Source: Archaeoglobus sp. UBA234
GTDB taxonomy: Archaea; Halobacteriota; Archaeoglobi; Archaeoglobales; Archaeoglobaceae
Reading direction: 5' to 3'
DNA: 32,685 nucleotides
Assembly: GCA_002494625.1 (NCBI GenBank)
Contig: DACH01000005.1
Coordinates: forward strand, 187,713 to 220,397
Made by a program: the position numbers and the translations under genes. This document shows positions 1 through 6,878 of this stretch, piece after piece (the first letter of the stretch is position 1; each line of letters begins with the position of its first letter). The notes below the pieces were generated by a model. It was not told the origin of the DNA and searched no databases. It saw only the letters and a program-made list of their open reading frames with translations.

Positions 1-606
1 TAGACTTGCAACAACCTGAAGGAATGAAAGCAGAAGAATTATAAAAACACCAAAGAACGTCAGAACGTAATAAATCTGGTTTCTGTATTCCTGCTTGATT
101 GCATAGGCAAAGAATGAGGAGAAGAGGATGAAGAGCAGAGTTGATGAAGAAAGCAAAACGAGATCCTTAACATCAGTCAGAATCCAGGAGGCCAAGAATA
201 CAACATAGGATGATGCTATGACTGCAAGCTGAACAATAAGGGATTTCACCGATATTTCCTTATCCTTAATCTTTCTTACCTTTGCTCTCAGCTCAACACC
301 ATCATAATACTTTGCAATACACCAAGAAACTTTATTGCATTCTGGACACTTGAGAAGCTTGTAGTACGTTTGGTGTGGGCTGAAAAAGAATGCGGTTGCT
401 GAAGTTTTGAAGATTTTTCCGCATTCTGGACATAAAAATTCGATTTTCTCTGCCATCTGTCTCAGGAGTACGTACAATCCTGCTGCAAGAATAAAGAAGG
501 ATAAGTAGGTGAACTCAGGGGCAAATTGTACTGTTAGTATTAAAGCGATTAAAAATGGGATTATTAGGAGTAGTACTTTTCTTACAACAATTCCCAGTAG
601 ATCCAT
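1..606 (-). CDS. Membrane protein with internal zinc ribbon, 3' end outside window
   Basis: I read an uninterrupted frame from an ATG at 606 down to base 1 (202 codons, no stop), so the gene continues beyond the window edge. The protein opens with two hydrophobic segments (about residues 7-28 and 34-48), followed by a soluble insert with two CPEC knuckles (LCPECGKIF near 58-66 and LKCPECNKVSWC near 86-97), which together form a zinc-ribbon-like site. Three more hydrophobic segments follow (about 122-143, 148-166 and 176-202). The layout suggests a multi-pass membrane protein with a cytoplasmic metal-binding loop. I do not recognise the family. It is divergent from the small zinc-ribbon gene at 726, with an AT-rich stretch at 607-655 between them. 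Confidence 0.75.
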   Translation of the reverse strand, partial: MDLLGIVVRKVLLLIIPFLIALILTVQFAPEFTYLSFFILAAGLYVLLRQMAEKIEFLCPECGKIFKTSATAFFFSPHQTYYKLLKCPECNKVSWCIAKYYDGVELRAKVRKIKDKEISVKSLIVQLAVIASSYVVFLASWILTDVKDLVLLSSSTLLFILFSSFFAYAIKQEYRNQIYYVLTFFGVFIILLLSFLQVVASL

Positions 607-662
607 GAGTGGCACTTTGAGTCTAAAAACTTAATTTTTTTGCTATTCTTGCTCAGCTACAA

Positions 663-691
663 AAAGCCGCCAGCTCCAGTGAGGCGGCTTT
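663..691. repeat. Perfect 9-bp inverted repeat (hairpin)
   Basis: AAAGCCGCC at 663-671 pairs perfectly with GGCGGCTTT at 683-691 across an 11-nt loop. The GC-rich stem stands out in an AT-rich intergenic stretch. It sits about 20 nt upstream of the Shine-Dalgarno sequence of the gene at 726. It could be an RNA hairpin in that leader, a transcription-attenuating structure or a protein-binding palindrome; the sequence does not decide between these. Confidence 0.6.
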
Positions 692-725
692 GTAAAGCTA
701 CTGAGCTGCTGAGGAGGTGGTTTGG

Positions 726-866
726 GTGAGCCTCGTAGTATGTCCAGTTTGCGGAAATGTAGGATGCTTTGAACTGGTTGATGGAGAGTACACAGCAAAG
801 AGGGCTGTTGAGTACATGCAGTGTTGCAGATGTGGTGAAGTTGTAAGAGTTGTTCTGGAGGCTTGA
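726..866 (+). CDS. Small zinc-ribbon protein, 46 aa
   Basis: A short frame begins at GTG 726 and ends at TGA 864-866. A strong Shine-Dalgarno sequence, GAGGAGGTG, lies at 711-719 with 6 nt of spacing, which supports real translation. The product carries two cysteine pairs, VCPVCGNVGC near the N-terminus and CCRCGEVV near the C-terminus, typical of a zinc ribbon. The next gene (SWIM protein) starts 5 nt after the stop, so the two are probably co-transcribed and translationally coupled. Function is unknown; a nucleic-acid-binding accessory factor is a reasonable guess given the SWIM partner, but this is inference. Confidence 0.65.
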   Translation: MSLVVCPVCGNVGCFELVDGEYTAKRAVEYMQCCRCGEVVRVVLEA

Positions 867-871
867 TAGCT

Positions 872-1240
872 ATGCCAGCAGAAGCTGTTGTAGAGTACGA
901 GGAAAGGAAGTTCAAAATGGTCGTTTACAGGATAAGTGAAACGGAATTTAGCGTCCTATCCCTGAATTCAACTTTTGGCAGACCAAAGCAGTACGTTGTG
1001 AAATGGATAGGCTACAAGTGGATCTGCTCATGCCCTGACTATGCAAAGCATTCAGAAGAGATCGATTACGCATGCAAGCACATAGAAGCGATGTTTAAGG
1101 CTGTAAAGAAGATAGGATGGAGTAGGGATGGTATTGAAGTTGAGGTTGTAAGGAGATACAGGCAGAATGGCATGAATGGAGGGAAGGTTGCAGCTGAAGT
1201 AGAGGAAAAAGTCTTGTTCCGGCTTGAGGTGTCAATATGA
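872..1240 (+). CDS. SWIM zinc-finger protein, 122 aa
   Basis: The protein contains a SWIM zinc finger: CSCPDYAKHSEEIDYACKH, which fits the CxCx(n)CxH signature, preceded by the usual hydrophobic strand pattern (YVVKWIGYKWICSC). SWIM domains bind DNA or protein partners and occur in Swi/Snf ATPases, MuDR-type transposases and archaeal plasmid-like elements. There is no helicase or transposase domain here; the protein is little more than the finger plus a basic tail. An upstream TTG at 863 is in frame, but GGAGG at 857-861 is well placed only for ATG 872, so I chose that start. The gene is coupled to the zinc-ribbon gene before it. Its role is unknown. Confidence 0.8.
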   Translation: MPAEAVVEYEERKFKMVVYRISETEFSVLSLNSTFGRPKQYVVKWIGYKWICSCPDYAKHSEEIDYACKHIEAMFKAVKKIGWSRDGIEVEVVRRYRQNGMNGGKVAAEVEEKVLFRLEVSI

Positions 1241-1299
1241 TTAGTAGAAAGATTCTTGATTTTGATTTTTCAAAAGGCAAAGAGATACGGAAAACTTAA
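1237..1299 (+). CDS. Possible 20-aa ORF overlapping the SWIM gene stop
   Basis: ATG at 1237 overlaps the TGA of the SWIM gene in the ATGA arrangement and has a GAGGTG sequence upstream (1225-1230). It encodes a 20-residue basic peptide ending at TAA 1297-1299. It may be a genuine small coupled ORF or the remaining start of a gene whose body has been deleted. The evidence is position and Shine-Dalgarno only. Confidence 0.25.
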   Translation: MISRKILDFDFSKGKEIRKT

Positions 1300-1331
1300 A
1301 GAAATCGTACTTTTAATTCTTGGTGTGCACT

Positions 1332-1685
1332 ATGAGCACTCAATTAGATCCAGTTGGAAAGTTGCATGCTGTAATCAATAAGCTCGACATCGATATCGTG
1401 GAATTGGCTGATATGGCTGGGTTAGGCACTTTTATCCCTTATAACTTGAGGCAGTATGGAAAGTCCGATTTCACTTACCATGCAGACATTCGAAGTTTTT
1501 TGGAAGAAGCTGTAGGTCATGACGGCAGGGAGCTTGAAATATTCTTTGAAGAGCTAAATCGCAGAATACGAAAATATAACTGTTGCAAACGTTATGAGAG
1601 CAAGAAATGTAAGAAATACGACTTTGATCTACTTTTGACACCATTTGATGACTCGGCTTGTGAGGGATGTAAAGACTGTAGATAA
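1332..1685 (+). CDS. Unknown cysteine-rich-tail protein, 117 aa
   Basis: I do not recognise this protein. The N-terminal 65 residues look helical (GKLHAVINKLDIDIVELADMAGL), reminiscent of a small helix-turn-helix-like fold without a clear match. The C-terminal 35 residues hold clustered cysteines (NCCKRYESKKC, then ACEGCKDCR at the extreme end), suggesting metal binding. The annotated ATG at 1332 is preceded by GGTG at 1322-1325; an in-frame TTG at 1320 is a weaker alternative. The end overlaps the start of the HEPN gene by about 38 nt, so the two are likely one transcript. A toxin/antitoxin-like pairing with the HEPN protein is possible but cannot be shown from sequence. Confidence 0.6.
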   Translation: MSTQLDPVGKLHAVINKLDIDIVELADMAGLGTFIPYNLRQYGKSDFTYHADIRSFLEEAVGHDGRELEIFFEELNRRIRKYNCCKRYESKKCKKYDFDLLLTPFDDSACEGCKDCR

Positions 1686-2199
1686 TGGTCTTAAAGACCT
1701 CTTTTTAGATGTTCTAGCACTATTGGGATATACAGTCAATGAAGAGGGATTTATAATCCTAATGCAACCATTGGATGCCGAAAGAGAGATTACCAAAATT
1801 TTGAGCGAAGCTGCAAAAGTTGATGTAAGCGTAGCAGAAAAACTACTTCCATGGGACATTATAAAAAAGGCGAAAGAAATGGCTGAGGTGTATGTTCTAA
1901 TCTATTGCATCGAAAATTCCCTAAGAATGTTCATCAAATACATCTGCACTCATCAATACGGAGATGACTACATAGACAAAATTCAGATTTCAGAGAAATT
2001 GAGAGAAAAAATCAGAAGGAGAAAAGTAGATGCTGAAAAGAACAAGTGGTTGCCTATAAGAGGCGAAGACTTGTTCTATCTAGATATAGAGGATTTGGGA
2101 AAGATCATTCAAAACAATTGGGAACTTTTCGAGAATTTCTTCCCTAATCAACCTTGGATTACACAAAAAATTAAGGAAATTCAGATGTTGCTGGATTAA
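1648..2199 (+). CDS. Swt1-like HEPN-domain protein, C-terminally truncated
   Basis: Residues from about 75 to the end match my knowledge of the Swt1-type HEPN domain: an IENSLRMFI helix (family pattern LE.sLR.fI), a basic linker, a central YLDIEDLGKII segment, NWELFENFF and a final W..QKIKEI helix. In this family the last helix leads directly into the catalytic RN....H ribonuclease motif. Here the frame ends IKEIQMLLD-stop, exactly where that motif should begin, so the protein appears truncated and probably lacks RNase activity. The end overlaps the 3' end of the convergent recombinase gene by 29 nt. The start is uncertain: ATG 1648 (used here) has no clear Shine-Dalgarno sequence and overlaps the upstream gene; TTG 1645 and GTG 1660 are alternatives. 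The family call comes from pattern memory, not a search. Confidence 0.6.
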   Translation: MTRLVRDVKTVDNGLKDLFLDVLALLGYTVNEEGFIILMQPLDAEREITKILSEAAKVDVSVAEKLLPWDIIKKAKEMAEVYVLIYCIENSLRMFIKYICTHQYGDDYIDKIQISEKLREKIRRRKVDAEKNKWLPIRGEDLFYLDIEDLGKIIQNNWELFENFFPNQPWITQKIKEIQMLLD

Positions 2200-3190
2200 C
2201 CATTAAGCAGCGAGGACATTGCTTTACTTCCAGATCCTTGTTGTTATTGTTGTTCGTCTTTATGCCATGCATTCTTAAAATAGCCTCATCCACATCTTCT
2301 TGAGCTAAATGAACGTAAACACCAACCATCTTGCTTCCGTTAACCCAGCCCATGTATTTTGCCCCAATTGTTTCAGGAACCTTTGCAAGCAATCTTGTAG
2401 CCCTTGTGTGCCTGAACAAGTGGGGATAAATCCTCTTCTTTATTCCTGCACGTTTAGCAATCTTCTTTAGCTGCCACTGCACGTCTTTATATTCCATAGC
2501 CTGAAGACGCTTTTTTCCAGTGAGCTTAATCCAAAGAGGAGCTTCATAATCATCCTTCAGTGGATGATCTGAAAGCCATTCTGAAAGATATCTCGTAGAA
2601 TAAACAACCCTGAGCTTCCTTCTAATCGTTTTGCTTTTTGGTAGCCAGACTATTGCTCCATACTCGTCGAACGATACATCCTTTACACTCATTGATCCTA
2701 TTTCCCCAATTCTTGCCCCGGATTCGTAGAGTAATGAAAGTAATGCACGATCTCTAGAATTCATGCACACTTCGAGCATTCTCTCAAATTCTTCCTGAGT
2801 TATCAGATCCTGTGGAGATACCTTCGGATCAACATCGCCAAGCGAGAACTAGTCTACAAGTTCATCTTTTTCCAGCCACTTAAAAAACTTCTTGAGAGTC
2901 TTCTTTACTTCTCTCAAAGAATTTTCAGATATATTCCCCTCATTGCACTCGATCTGATACCTGTTTATTATTTTTCTGATATCTCTTTTGTCCCACGTGT
3001 CAATTCTCTTACTAGCGACATCCAAAGATTTTCTAAGCCACAAAACGTATGAGTAAATTCTGTGGGCTGTAATCCCCTCGGCAAGCAGGTCTTCTGAAAA
3101 ATCCTCGATTATTTTGTAGCTATCTGGATATTTCTCTTCAATTTTCTTCAGAATTCTCTGCAGGTACTTTTCGCTAGAGTGGAACTGCAT
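2171..3190 (-). pseudogene. Tyrosine recombinase (XerD/phage integrase type) with in-frame amber codon
   Basis: One continuous reading frame runs from ATG 3190 (preceded by AGGTGA) to the stop at 2171, broken only by a TAG at 2851-2849. The N-terminal part is the helical core-binding (SAM-like) domain (residues 1-113). After the TAG, the same frame resumes with QDLITQEEFERML and then the catalytic domain: the first arginine in YESGARIGEI, the box II HLFRHTRATRLL, MGWVNGSKMV, and the tyrosine nucleophile in VGVYVHL. The C-terminus begins an archaeal-type zinc ribbon (QCPRCLMVNP) but stops at SEFP, before the second cysteine pair. TAG is the normal stop of at least three healthy genes in this window, so this is probably a nonsense mutation (or sequencing error) rather than recoding. 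A two-polypeptide enzyme is possible but unlikely. It is the marker of an integrated element. Confidence 0.85.
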
Positions 3191-3251
3191 CTCCGTCACC
3201 TCTGCAAAAACAGTATTTCAAATTAGACTCCTTTCTGAAAGTCATCAGGGT

Positions 3252-3292
3252 GTTGAACTCGAACTCTACGCACCCGGCCCGGGCGTACTTTT
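3252..3292. other. GC-rich tRNA-like/inverted-repeat remnant next to the integrase 5' end
   Basis: This short GC-rich island lies between the recombinase start and the MFS promoter. TACGC at 3268-3272 and GCGTA at 3284-3288 flank an ACCCGGCCCGG core, forming an imperfect hairpin. Beside it is ACTCGAAC (3258-3265), the same 8-mer found in the T-arm of the tRNA-Thr at 6880-6952 on the same strand. On the minus strand the order is a stem with a 7-nt loop followed by a GTTCGAGT T-loop-like sequence, but the stems are mismatched, so this is not a functional tRNA. A decayed tRNA-derived attachment site is my reading; a chance GC-rich hairpin or a terminator is the alternative. Confidence 0.3.
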
Positions 3293-3318
3293 TGTTGAAT
3301 AACTCTCTTAACCGTTAA

Positions 3319-3352
3319 TCTTTTAAACTATATCGTAAATCGATATCGATAT
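3319..3352 (+). promoter_or_regulatory. Promoter/operator region of the MFS transporter gene
   Basis: CTTTTAAACTATAT starting near 3319 is a plausible archaeal TATA box. Immediately downstream lies a perfect 12-bp palindrome ATCGATATCGAT (3339-3350), overlapping a second inverted repeat TATCG-N5-CGATA (3331-3345). Palindromes just downstream of a TATA box usually act as repressor operators. The leader to the start at 3457 would be about 110 nt. Confidence 0.4.
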
Positions 3353-3456
3353 TGGATATTAACATTTTAGGCTACTTGGCTTACACTGCAATACTGCAAT
3401 AGAGAGATATTAGCATAGCTGAGAGGGTTATGTAGAGGATTCTCGGTGGTATTGTG

Positions 3457-4632
3457 ATGGATGAAGAAAAGAAAACTTTTGGTATAAGTCGTAATGTGTT
3501 TTTACTGGGGGCAGTTAGTTTTCTAAATGATCTGAGCAGTGAAATGATAGCTCCGATTATGCCAGTTTACCTCACGAGTGTTCTTGATATTGGTAAGATT
3601 GTAAGTGGGGCTGTAATGGGAATGGTAGAGAGTCTGAGTTCTCTCTTCAAAGTATTCTTCGGGCGATTGAGTGATTACTTCAGAAAAAGAAAGTTTTTTA
3701 TTGCTACAGGCTATCTTCTCTCCACCCTTTCGAAGGGTGCTTTAGCGTTTACACATTCTTGGTGGGATTTTCTCGCACTTAGAATTGCTGATAGGACTGG
3801 AAAGGGAATCAGAACAGCTCCAAGAGATGCACTGATAGCTGAATCAAGTGAAAAAGGTAAGAGCGGAAGATCATTTGGTTTTCATCGAATGCTGGACACT
3901 CTTGGTGCGGTTGCAGGTCCTCTGATTGCAATTGCTATTCTGGCTTATCTGAAAAATTATCCTGTGACTGTATCTTATCGCCTGATTTTTATGTTTTCAG
4001 CCGTTCCCGGGTTTATAGGGGTGCTGATAATCCTTCTGTTTGTTAGAGAAAGGGCAAAAGAATTTAGAAGAGATATTAAAAGAACTTCTGCTCTTAAAAG
4101 TAAAAAAATAAGAATTTTTCTTCTTATTGTCGCCTTAGGGGCTCTTGGAAGATACAGCTATGCCTTTACTCTCTGGAAGGCAGAGGAACTGGGATTCTCT
4201 ATAATTTTGGGTCTTGGCTTTTATACTATCTTTAACATTGTTTACTCCTTTCTGGCATATCCTGCGGGCTATTATTCTGACAAGATTGGCAAAAAAAACT
4301 TAATCTCCTTTGGGTTTGGTTTAGCATCTCTTGCATCCTTTATTTTCGCTTTTGCAGATAGTTTTATGCTTTTACTTGTTGCTTTCATTCTGTATGGGGC
4401 ATATACATCGATAGAAGATACTGTTCCAAGAGCATACATGGCTGATCTGGCGGCTGAGTTCGAGAAAGGGACTGTAATTGGTGCATACCACACGATATTC
4501 GGGATATTTGTTTTTCCTGCATCTCTGATTATGGGTTTGCTCTGGGAGAATTACGGATTGTTCTATGGGTTTATTTATGCTGGTGTTGTGAATATACTGG
4601 CAATGGTTTTGATGCTCCTCATCAGGAGTTGA
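3457..4632 (+). CDS. Major facilitator superfamily transporter, 391 aa
   Basis: A 12-segment membrane transporter of the MFS. The N-terminus has the FLNDLSSEMI signature in the first membrane helix, motif A appears as GRLSDYFRKRK in the loop between helices 2 and 3, and RTGKGIRTAPRDALIA follows helix 4. This combination marks the MFS subfamily often annotated as multidrug or metal efflux in archaea and bacteria; the substrate cannot be read from the sequence. The start ATG 3457 has GGTGG at 3445-3449; a GTG three bases upstream is also in frame. It stands alone, bordered by the integrase region and a PPC-domain gene, with a palindromic operator candidate in its promoter that suggests inducible expression. 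Confidence 0.9.
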   Translation: MDEEKKTFGISRNVFLLGAVSFLNDLSSEMIAPIMPVYLTSVLDIGKIVSGAVMGMVESLSSLFKVFFGRLSDYFRKRKFFIATGYLLSTLSKGALAFTHSWWDFLALRIADRTGKGIRTAPRDALIAESSEKGKSGRSFGFHRMLDTLGAVAGPLIAIAILAYLKNYPVTVSYRLIFMFSAVPGFIGVLIILLFVRERAKEFRRDIKRTSALKSKKIRIFLLIVALGALGRYSYAFTLWKAEELGFSIILGLGFYTIFNIVYSFLAYPAGYYSDKIGKKNLISFGFGLASLASFIFAFADSFMLLLVAFILYGAYTSIEDTVPRAYMADLAAEFEKGTVIGAYHTIFGIFVFPASLIMGLLWENYGLFYGFIYAGVVNILAMVLMLLIRS

Positions 4633-4784
4633 AGGTGTGAGCTTAGCCCATAATGATTTGATAGCGGGTCTGACGAACCACTCTCAAGATCTCTGGCAGT
4701 AGAACCAATTTAAATAATTTCTGAAAATAAAATTATACGATAAATTTTATTTCCTGCTAACTTAAAATTTGAACCCTCAAAAAC

Positions 4785-4793
4785 CTTTTAAGC
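4785..4793 (+). promoter_or_regulatory. TATA box of the PPC-domain gene
   Basis: CTTTTAAGC centred near 4789 lies 25 nt upstream of the ATG at 4814, predicting transcription start at or next to the start codon (leaderless mRNA). Confidence 0.5.
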
Positions 4794-4813
4794 TAAATTA
4801 CCAATGTTAATTC

Positions 4814-5233
4814 ATGGAAGCATATGAATTCCAGATGAAAAGAGCGTTCCTCATCAGACTTGATTATGGAAAGGATATTATTGTTCAGCTCGAGGATTTC
4901 CTCAGTGAGAATGGAATTAAATCCGCATTTGTGGCTGGAATTGGAGCTGTAAAGACTGCTGAAATTGGCTACTATGACCAGCTTAGAAAGGAATACATAA
5001 AAAAGAGATTCGATGAGAGGGCTGAGATACTGAGCCTTAATGGCAATATCTCGCTGCTTGATGGAAGGATTTTCCCCCATATTCATGTAGTCCTGGGCTA
5101 TGACAATCGGGTTTATGGAGGACATCTTTTCTCCGCTGAAGTTTTTGCATGTGAGCTGTTTGTGGTTGAGCTTGCAGGAGAAACTCCGGAGAGGACAAGG
5201 GATGAGCAAACGGGTTTGAGTCTTTGGGGTTAA
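4814..5233 (+). CDS. PPC/DUF296 domain protein, 139 aa
   Basis: The whole protein is one PPC (plants and prokaryotes conserved, DUF296, PD1-like) domain: an N-terminal FLIRLDYGKDIIVQLEDFL segment, GIKSAFVAGIGAVKTAEIGYYD, the metal-binding histidine cluster HIHVVLG followed by GGHLF, and an ELFVVEL strand. Bacterial and archaeal members are trimeric, and zinc has been seen at the histidines in family structures. Plant relatives are fused to AT-hooks and bind DNA; the free-standing prokaryotic function is not established. Length is typical for a single domain. The transcript is probably leaderless and monocistronic; the metalloprotease gene converges on it with a 12-nt gap. Confidence 0.85.
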   Translation: MEAYEFQMKRAFLIRLDYGKDIIVQLEDFLSENGIKSAFVAGIGAVKTAEIGYYDQLRKEYIKKRFDERAEILSLNGNISLLDGRIFPHIHVVLGYDNRVYGGHLFSAEVFACELFVVELAGETPERTRDEQTGLSLWG

Positions 5234-5245
5234 AAAAATAAAAGG

Positions 5246-6130
5246 TTAGCTGTAGAGTTCACTTACTCCTGCTATGTCACCGGCTTCAAGTGTCCTTTTC
5301 TTTGTCTCATTGTAATTAGCGTAGCCATACATGGTCTCTTCAGAACAGGTATCATCGTAGAGGTCATCAAGCCCGACAGCATGCCCGAGTTCGTGGGTTG
5401 CTATGTTTTCGAAGTCCATTTTCTGTGTGCAGTCGCTGAGAGAACAATTTGCCCAGTCAAAATCATAGTCATCGAAAACCATATCCCACTCCACGATCTC
5501 TCTTGCAAATGGGGGACCTATGGTGTACCAGACGATAGTAACCGCTATAGCTCCAGATTCAGCAACATCTCCAAAGTATACTTCGTTTTTATCATCTGGA
5601 CTGCTTGTATCTGCACCATCAACAACACCAGCAACCTCATTGCCGAGAATATCAACGGAGTTGTCATCCAGTAATCCATCAGCAGCATCTTCCCATTTGG
5701 ATATGTCGTAGGCAATGTTGTCTCTTATGAAGTTCTCATCAAGTCCGTCAGCATTATTGGGATTCACGATGTAGTCTTCGACTGTTCTCCACTTTGCACC
5801 CCTGGAAATGAAGGCATAACATGTAGAGGAATCACTATTCCCTCCACAGTCTACCGGGCAGTTTCTGGCATTCTCTCCCGGTTCACATACTCCATTCCCG
5901 CATTCCGTTCCTGGTTTTCCAAAGCTCTTTTTGTATTTCACGAAGGCATATCCCTCAACCACTTTTCCACTTTTCTTATCTATTGCCTTCCCTAAATAGT
6001 AGGTATTTGGAGAGATCTTCAGCGCATTTGCCGGTATTGATACTTTTTTCGCCTCTTTGGCTGGGTTAAAAGCCATCACAACACCCATCAAGAGTAAGAC
6101 TATTAGCCCCACCACCACAAATTTCTTCAT
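5246..6130 (-). CDS. Secreted matrixin-like zinc metalloprotease, 294 aa
   Basis: The product has a signal peptide (MKKFVVVGLIVLLLMGVVMA) and a C-terminal zinc protease motif HELGHAVGLDD (first His about residue 246), matching the HExxHxxGxxD metzincin pattern of matrixins; ETMYGYAN about 20 residues later is a good Met-turn candidate. A GNGVCEPGENARNCPVDCGG motif near residues 78-97 is a cysteine-rich module common in archaeal exported proteins and probably disulfide-bonded or calcium-binding. It likely acts outside the membrane. The start ATG 6130 is preceded by GGTG with 7 nt of spacing; a TTG at 6142 is in frame but less likely. No propeptide cysteine switch is obvious. It borders a decayed gene region, so it may be near an insertion boundary. 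Confidence 0.85.
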   Translation of the reverse strand: MKKFVVVGLIVLLLMGVVMAFNPAKEAKKVSIPANALKISPNTYYLGKAIDKKSGKVVEGYAFVKYKKSFGKPGTECGNGVCEPGENARNCPVDCGGNSDSSTCYAFISRGAKWRTVEDYIVNPNNADGLDENFIRDNIAYDISKWEDAADGLLDDNSVDILGNEVAGVVDGADTSSPDDKNEVYFGDVAESGAIAVTIVWYTIGPPFAREIVEWDMVFDDYDFDWANCSLSDCTQKMDFENIATHELGHAVGLDDLYDDTCSEETMYGYANYNETKKRTLEAGDIAGVSELYS

Positions 6131-6180
6131 ATGGTTCACCAATGATTAATCGTGCTGTTTGTAGATAAAGGTTGTGGACA

Positions 6181-6462
6181 TCATTGTTTTTAACAGGTAT
6201 AACCTTCTTGGATTTTACTGGAATCCCGAACTTGTAGAAGTTCATAATCTGCTTTACTCTCGCACCCCCACCTTTAATCTTCAACTCGTTTAAAACCTGC
6301 CTGATTTACGCATATCCAATTCCTATTTCTTCATTTATCCTTTTCAAAGCCCTTATCGAGTTGGAGATCAATAGAGGTTCCTCATAGCCATCCACCTCAA
6401 GATCATCTGGTGGGATGAATTTCCAATCCTTTCTGGAGTTTTTCAACGATGTAATCTTCCAT
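6181..6462 (-). pseudogene. Type I restriction enzyme HsdR N-terminal fragment
   Basis: Reading the minus strand from ATG 6462 gives MEDYIVEKLQK, then a frameshift to WKFIPPDDLEVDGYEEPLL, ISNSIRALKRINEEIGIGYA, an in-frame TAA, and IRQVLNELKIKGGGARVKQ, IMNFYKFGIPVKSKKV. This order (DLE..GYEE.LLI.NLIRALKRIN, then a VLNEL helix, then F.K.GIPVK) is what I expect at the N-terminus of type I restriction R subunits. At least one frameshift and one stop break it, and the nuclease and helicase body is absent. Nothing after about 6181 looks HsdR-like. It is a relic of a restriction-modification system. The family call is from memory of the N-terminal pattern. Confidence 0.6.
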
Positions 6463-6595
6463 AAGATTTTTTTTCTCCGAAAACTTTTCATTGTTCTGAT
6501 TTCACCTCTTCCAGAATCCTTTTGATCTTCGGCTCAGGGTTAGGAAGTTCGTTCTTTATTACTCCTCAAACCAATGAGAATCAAACATCTTTTTT

Positions 6596-6775
6596 CAGAC
6601 ATAGGCTATCTCCCTTAAAGTGTGGGGTTTTATCATAGGCTTAAGAGCATCGGGAGTTACCAAATCAACCTTTATTCCAAGTTTTTCACCCAGATAAATC
6701 TTCAAACTCTATAAATTCAAAGAATCCTACGGGTTTCTGAAATTCAGTGAGGATATTTGTATCGATTATTCCCTT
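6596..6775 (-). pseudogene. MNT-type nucleotidyltransferase fragment (minimal toxin-antitoxin relic)
   Basis: The minus strand gives ILTEFQKPVGFFEFIEFEDL, then a frameshift, then LGIKVDLVTPDALKPMIKP and HTLREIAYV followed by TGA. This closely follows the second half of MNT-family minimal nucleotidyltransferases (DILVEF..P.GLF.FI.LE, then LG.KVDLVT..ALKP.I...I..E..Y). The GSxARGxxxxxSDID catalytic half is missing or degraded upstream of about 6775. These proteins normally pair with a HEPN (DUF86) toxin, of which I see no clear remnant. The gene is a nonfunctional relic next to tRNA-Thr. Confidence 0.65.
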
Positions 6776-6878
6776 CAAGAAAGTACACGATACTGCTTTG
6801 AGAGTTTCAGTAAAAACAGTGGAAAGAGGAGTGGAGAAGCTAAAAAAGCTGGCTGAAATGGTGAAATTCGGAAAAACA

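Noticed and set aside
2849..2851. Pyrrolysine or recoded amber in the integrase
   Set aside because: TAG ends several other healthy genes here and nothing in the window suggests pyrrolysine machinery, so nonsense mutation is simpler. This is kept as a check rather than a claim.
3252..3292. A functional tRNA gene on the minus strand
   Set aside because: The stems mispair, the T-stem lacks pairs and position 33 is not U. It is listed only as a degenerate remnant.
4636..4701. 21-aa ORF (GTG start) just after the MFS gene
   Set aside because: It follows an AGGTG sequence but has no recognisable domain and is too short to support alone.
4793..5209. 138-aa ORF antisense to the PPC gene
   Set aside because: It is a reverse-strand shadow of a well-supported PPC/DUF296 gene, with no recognisable domain.
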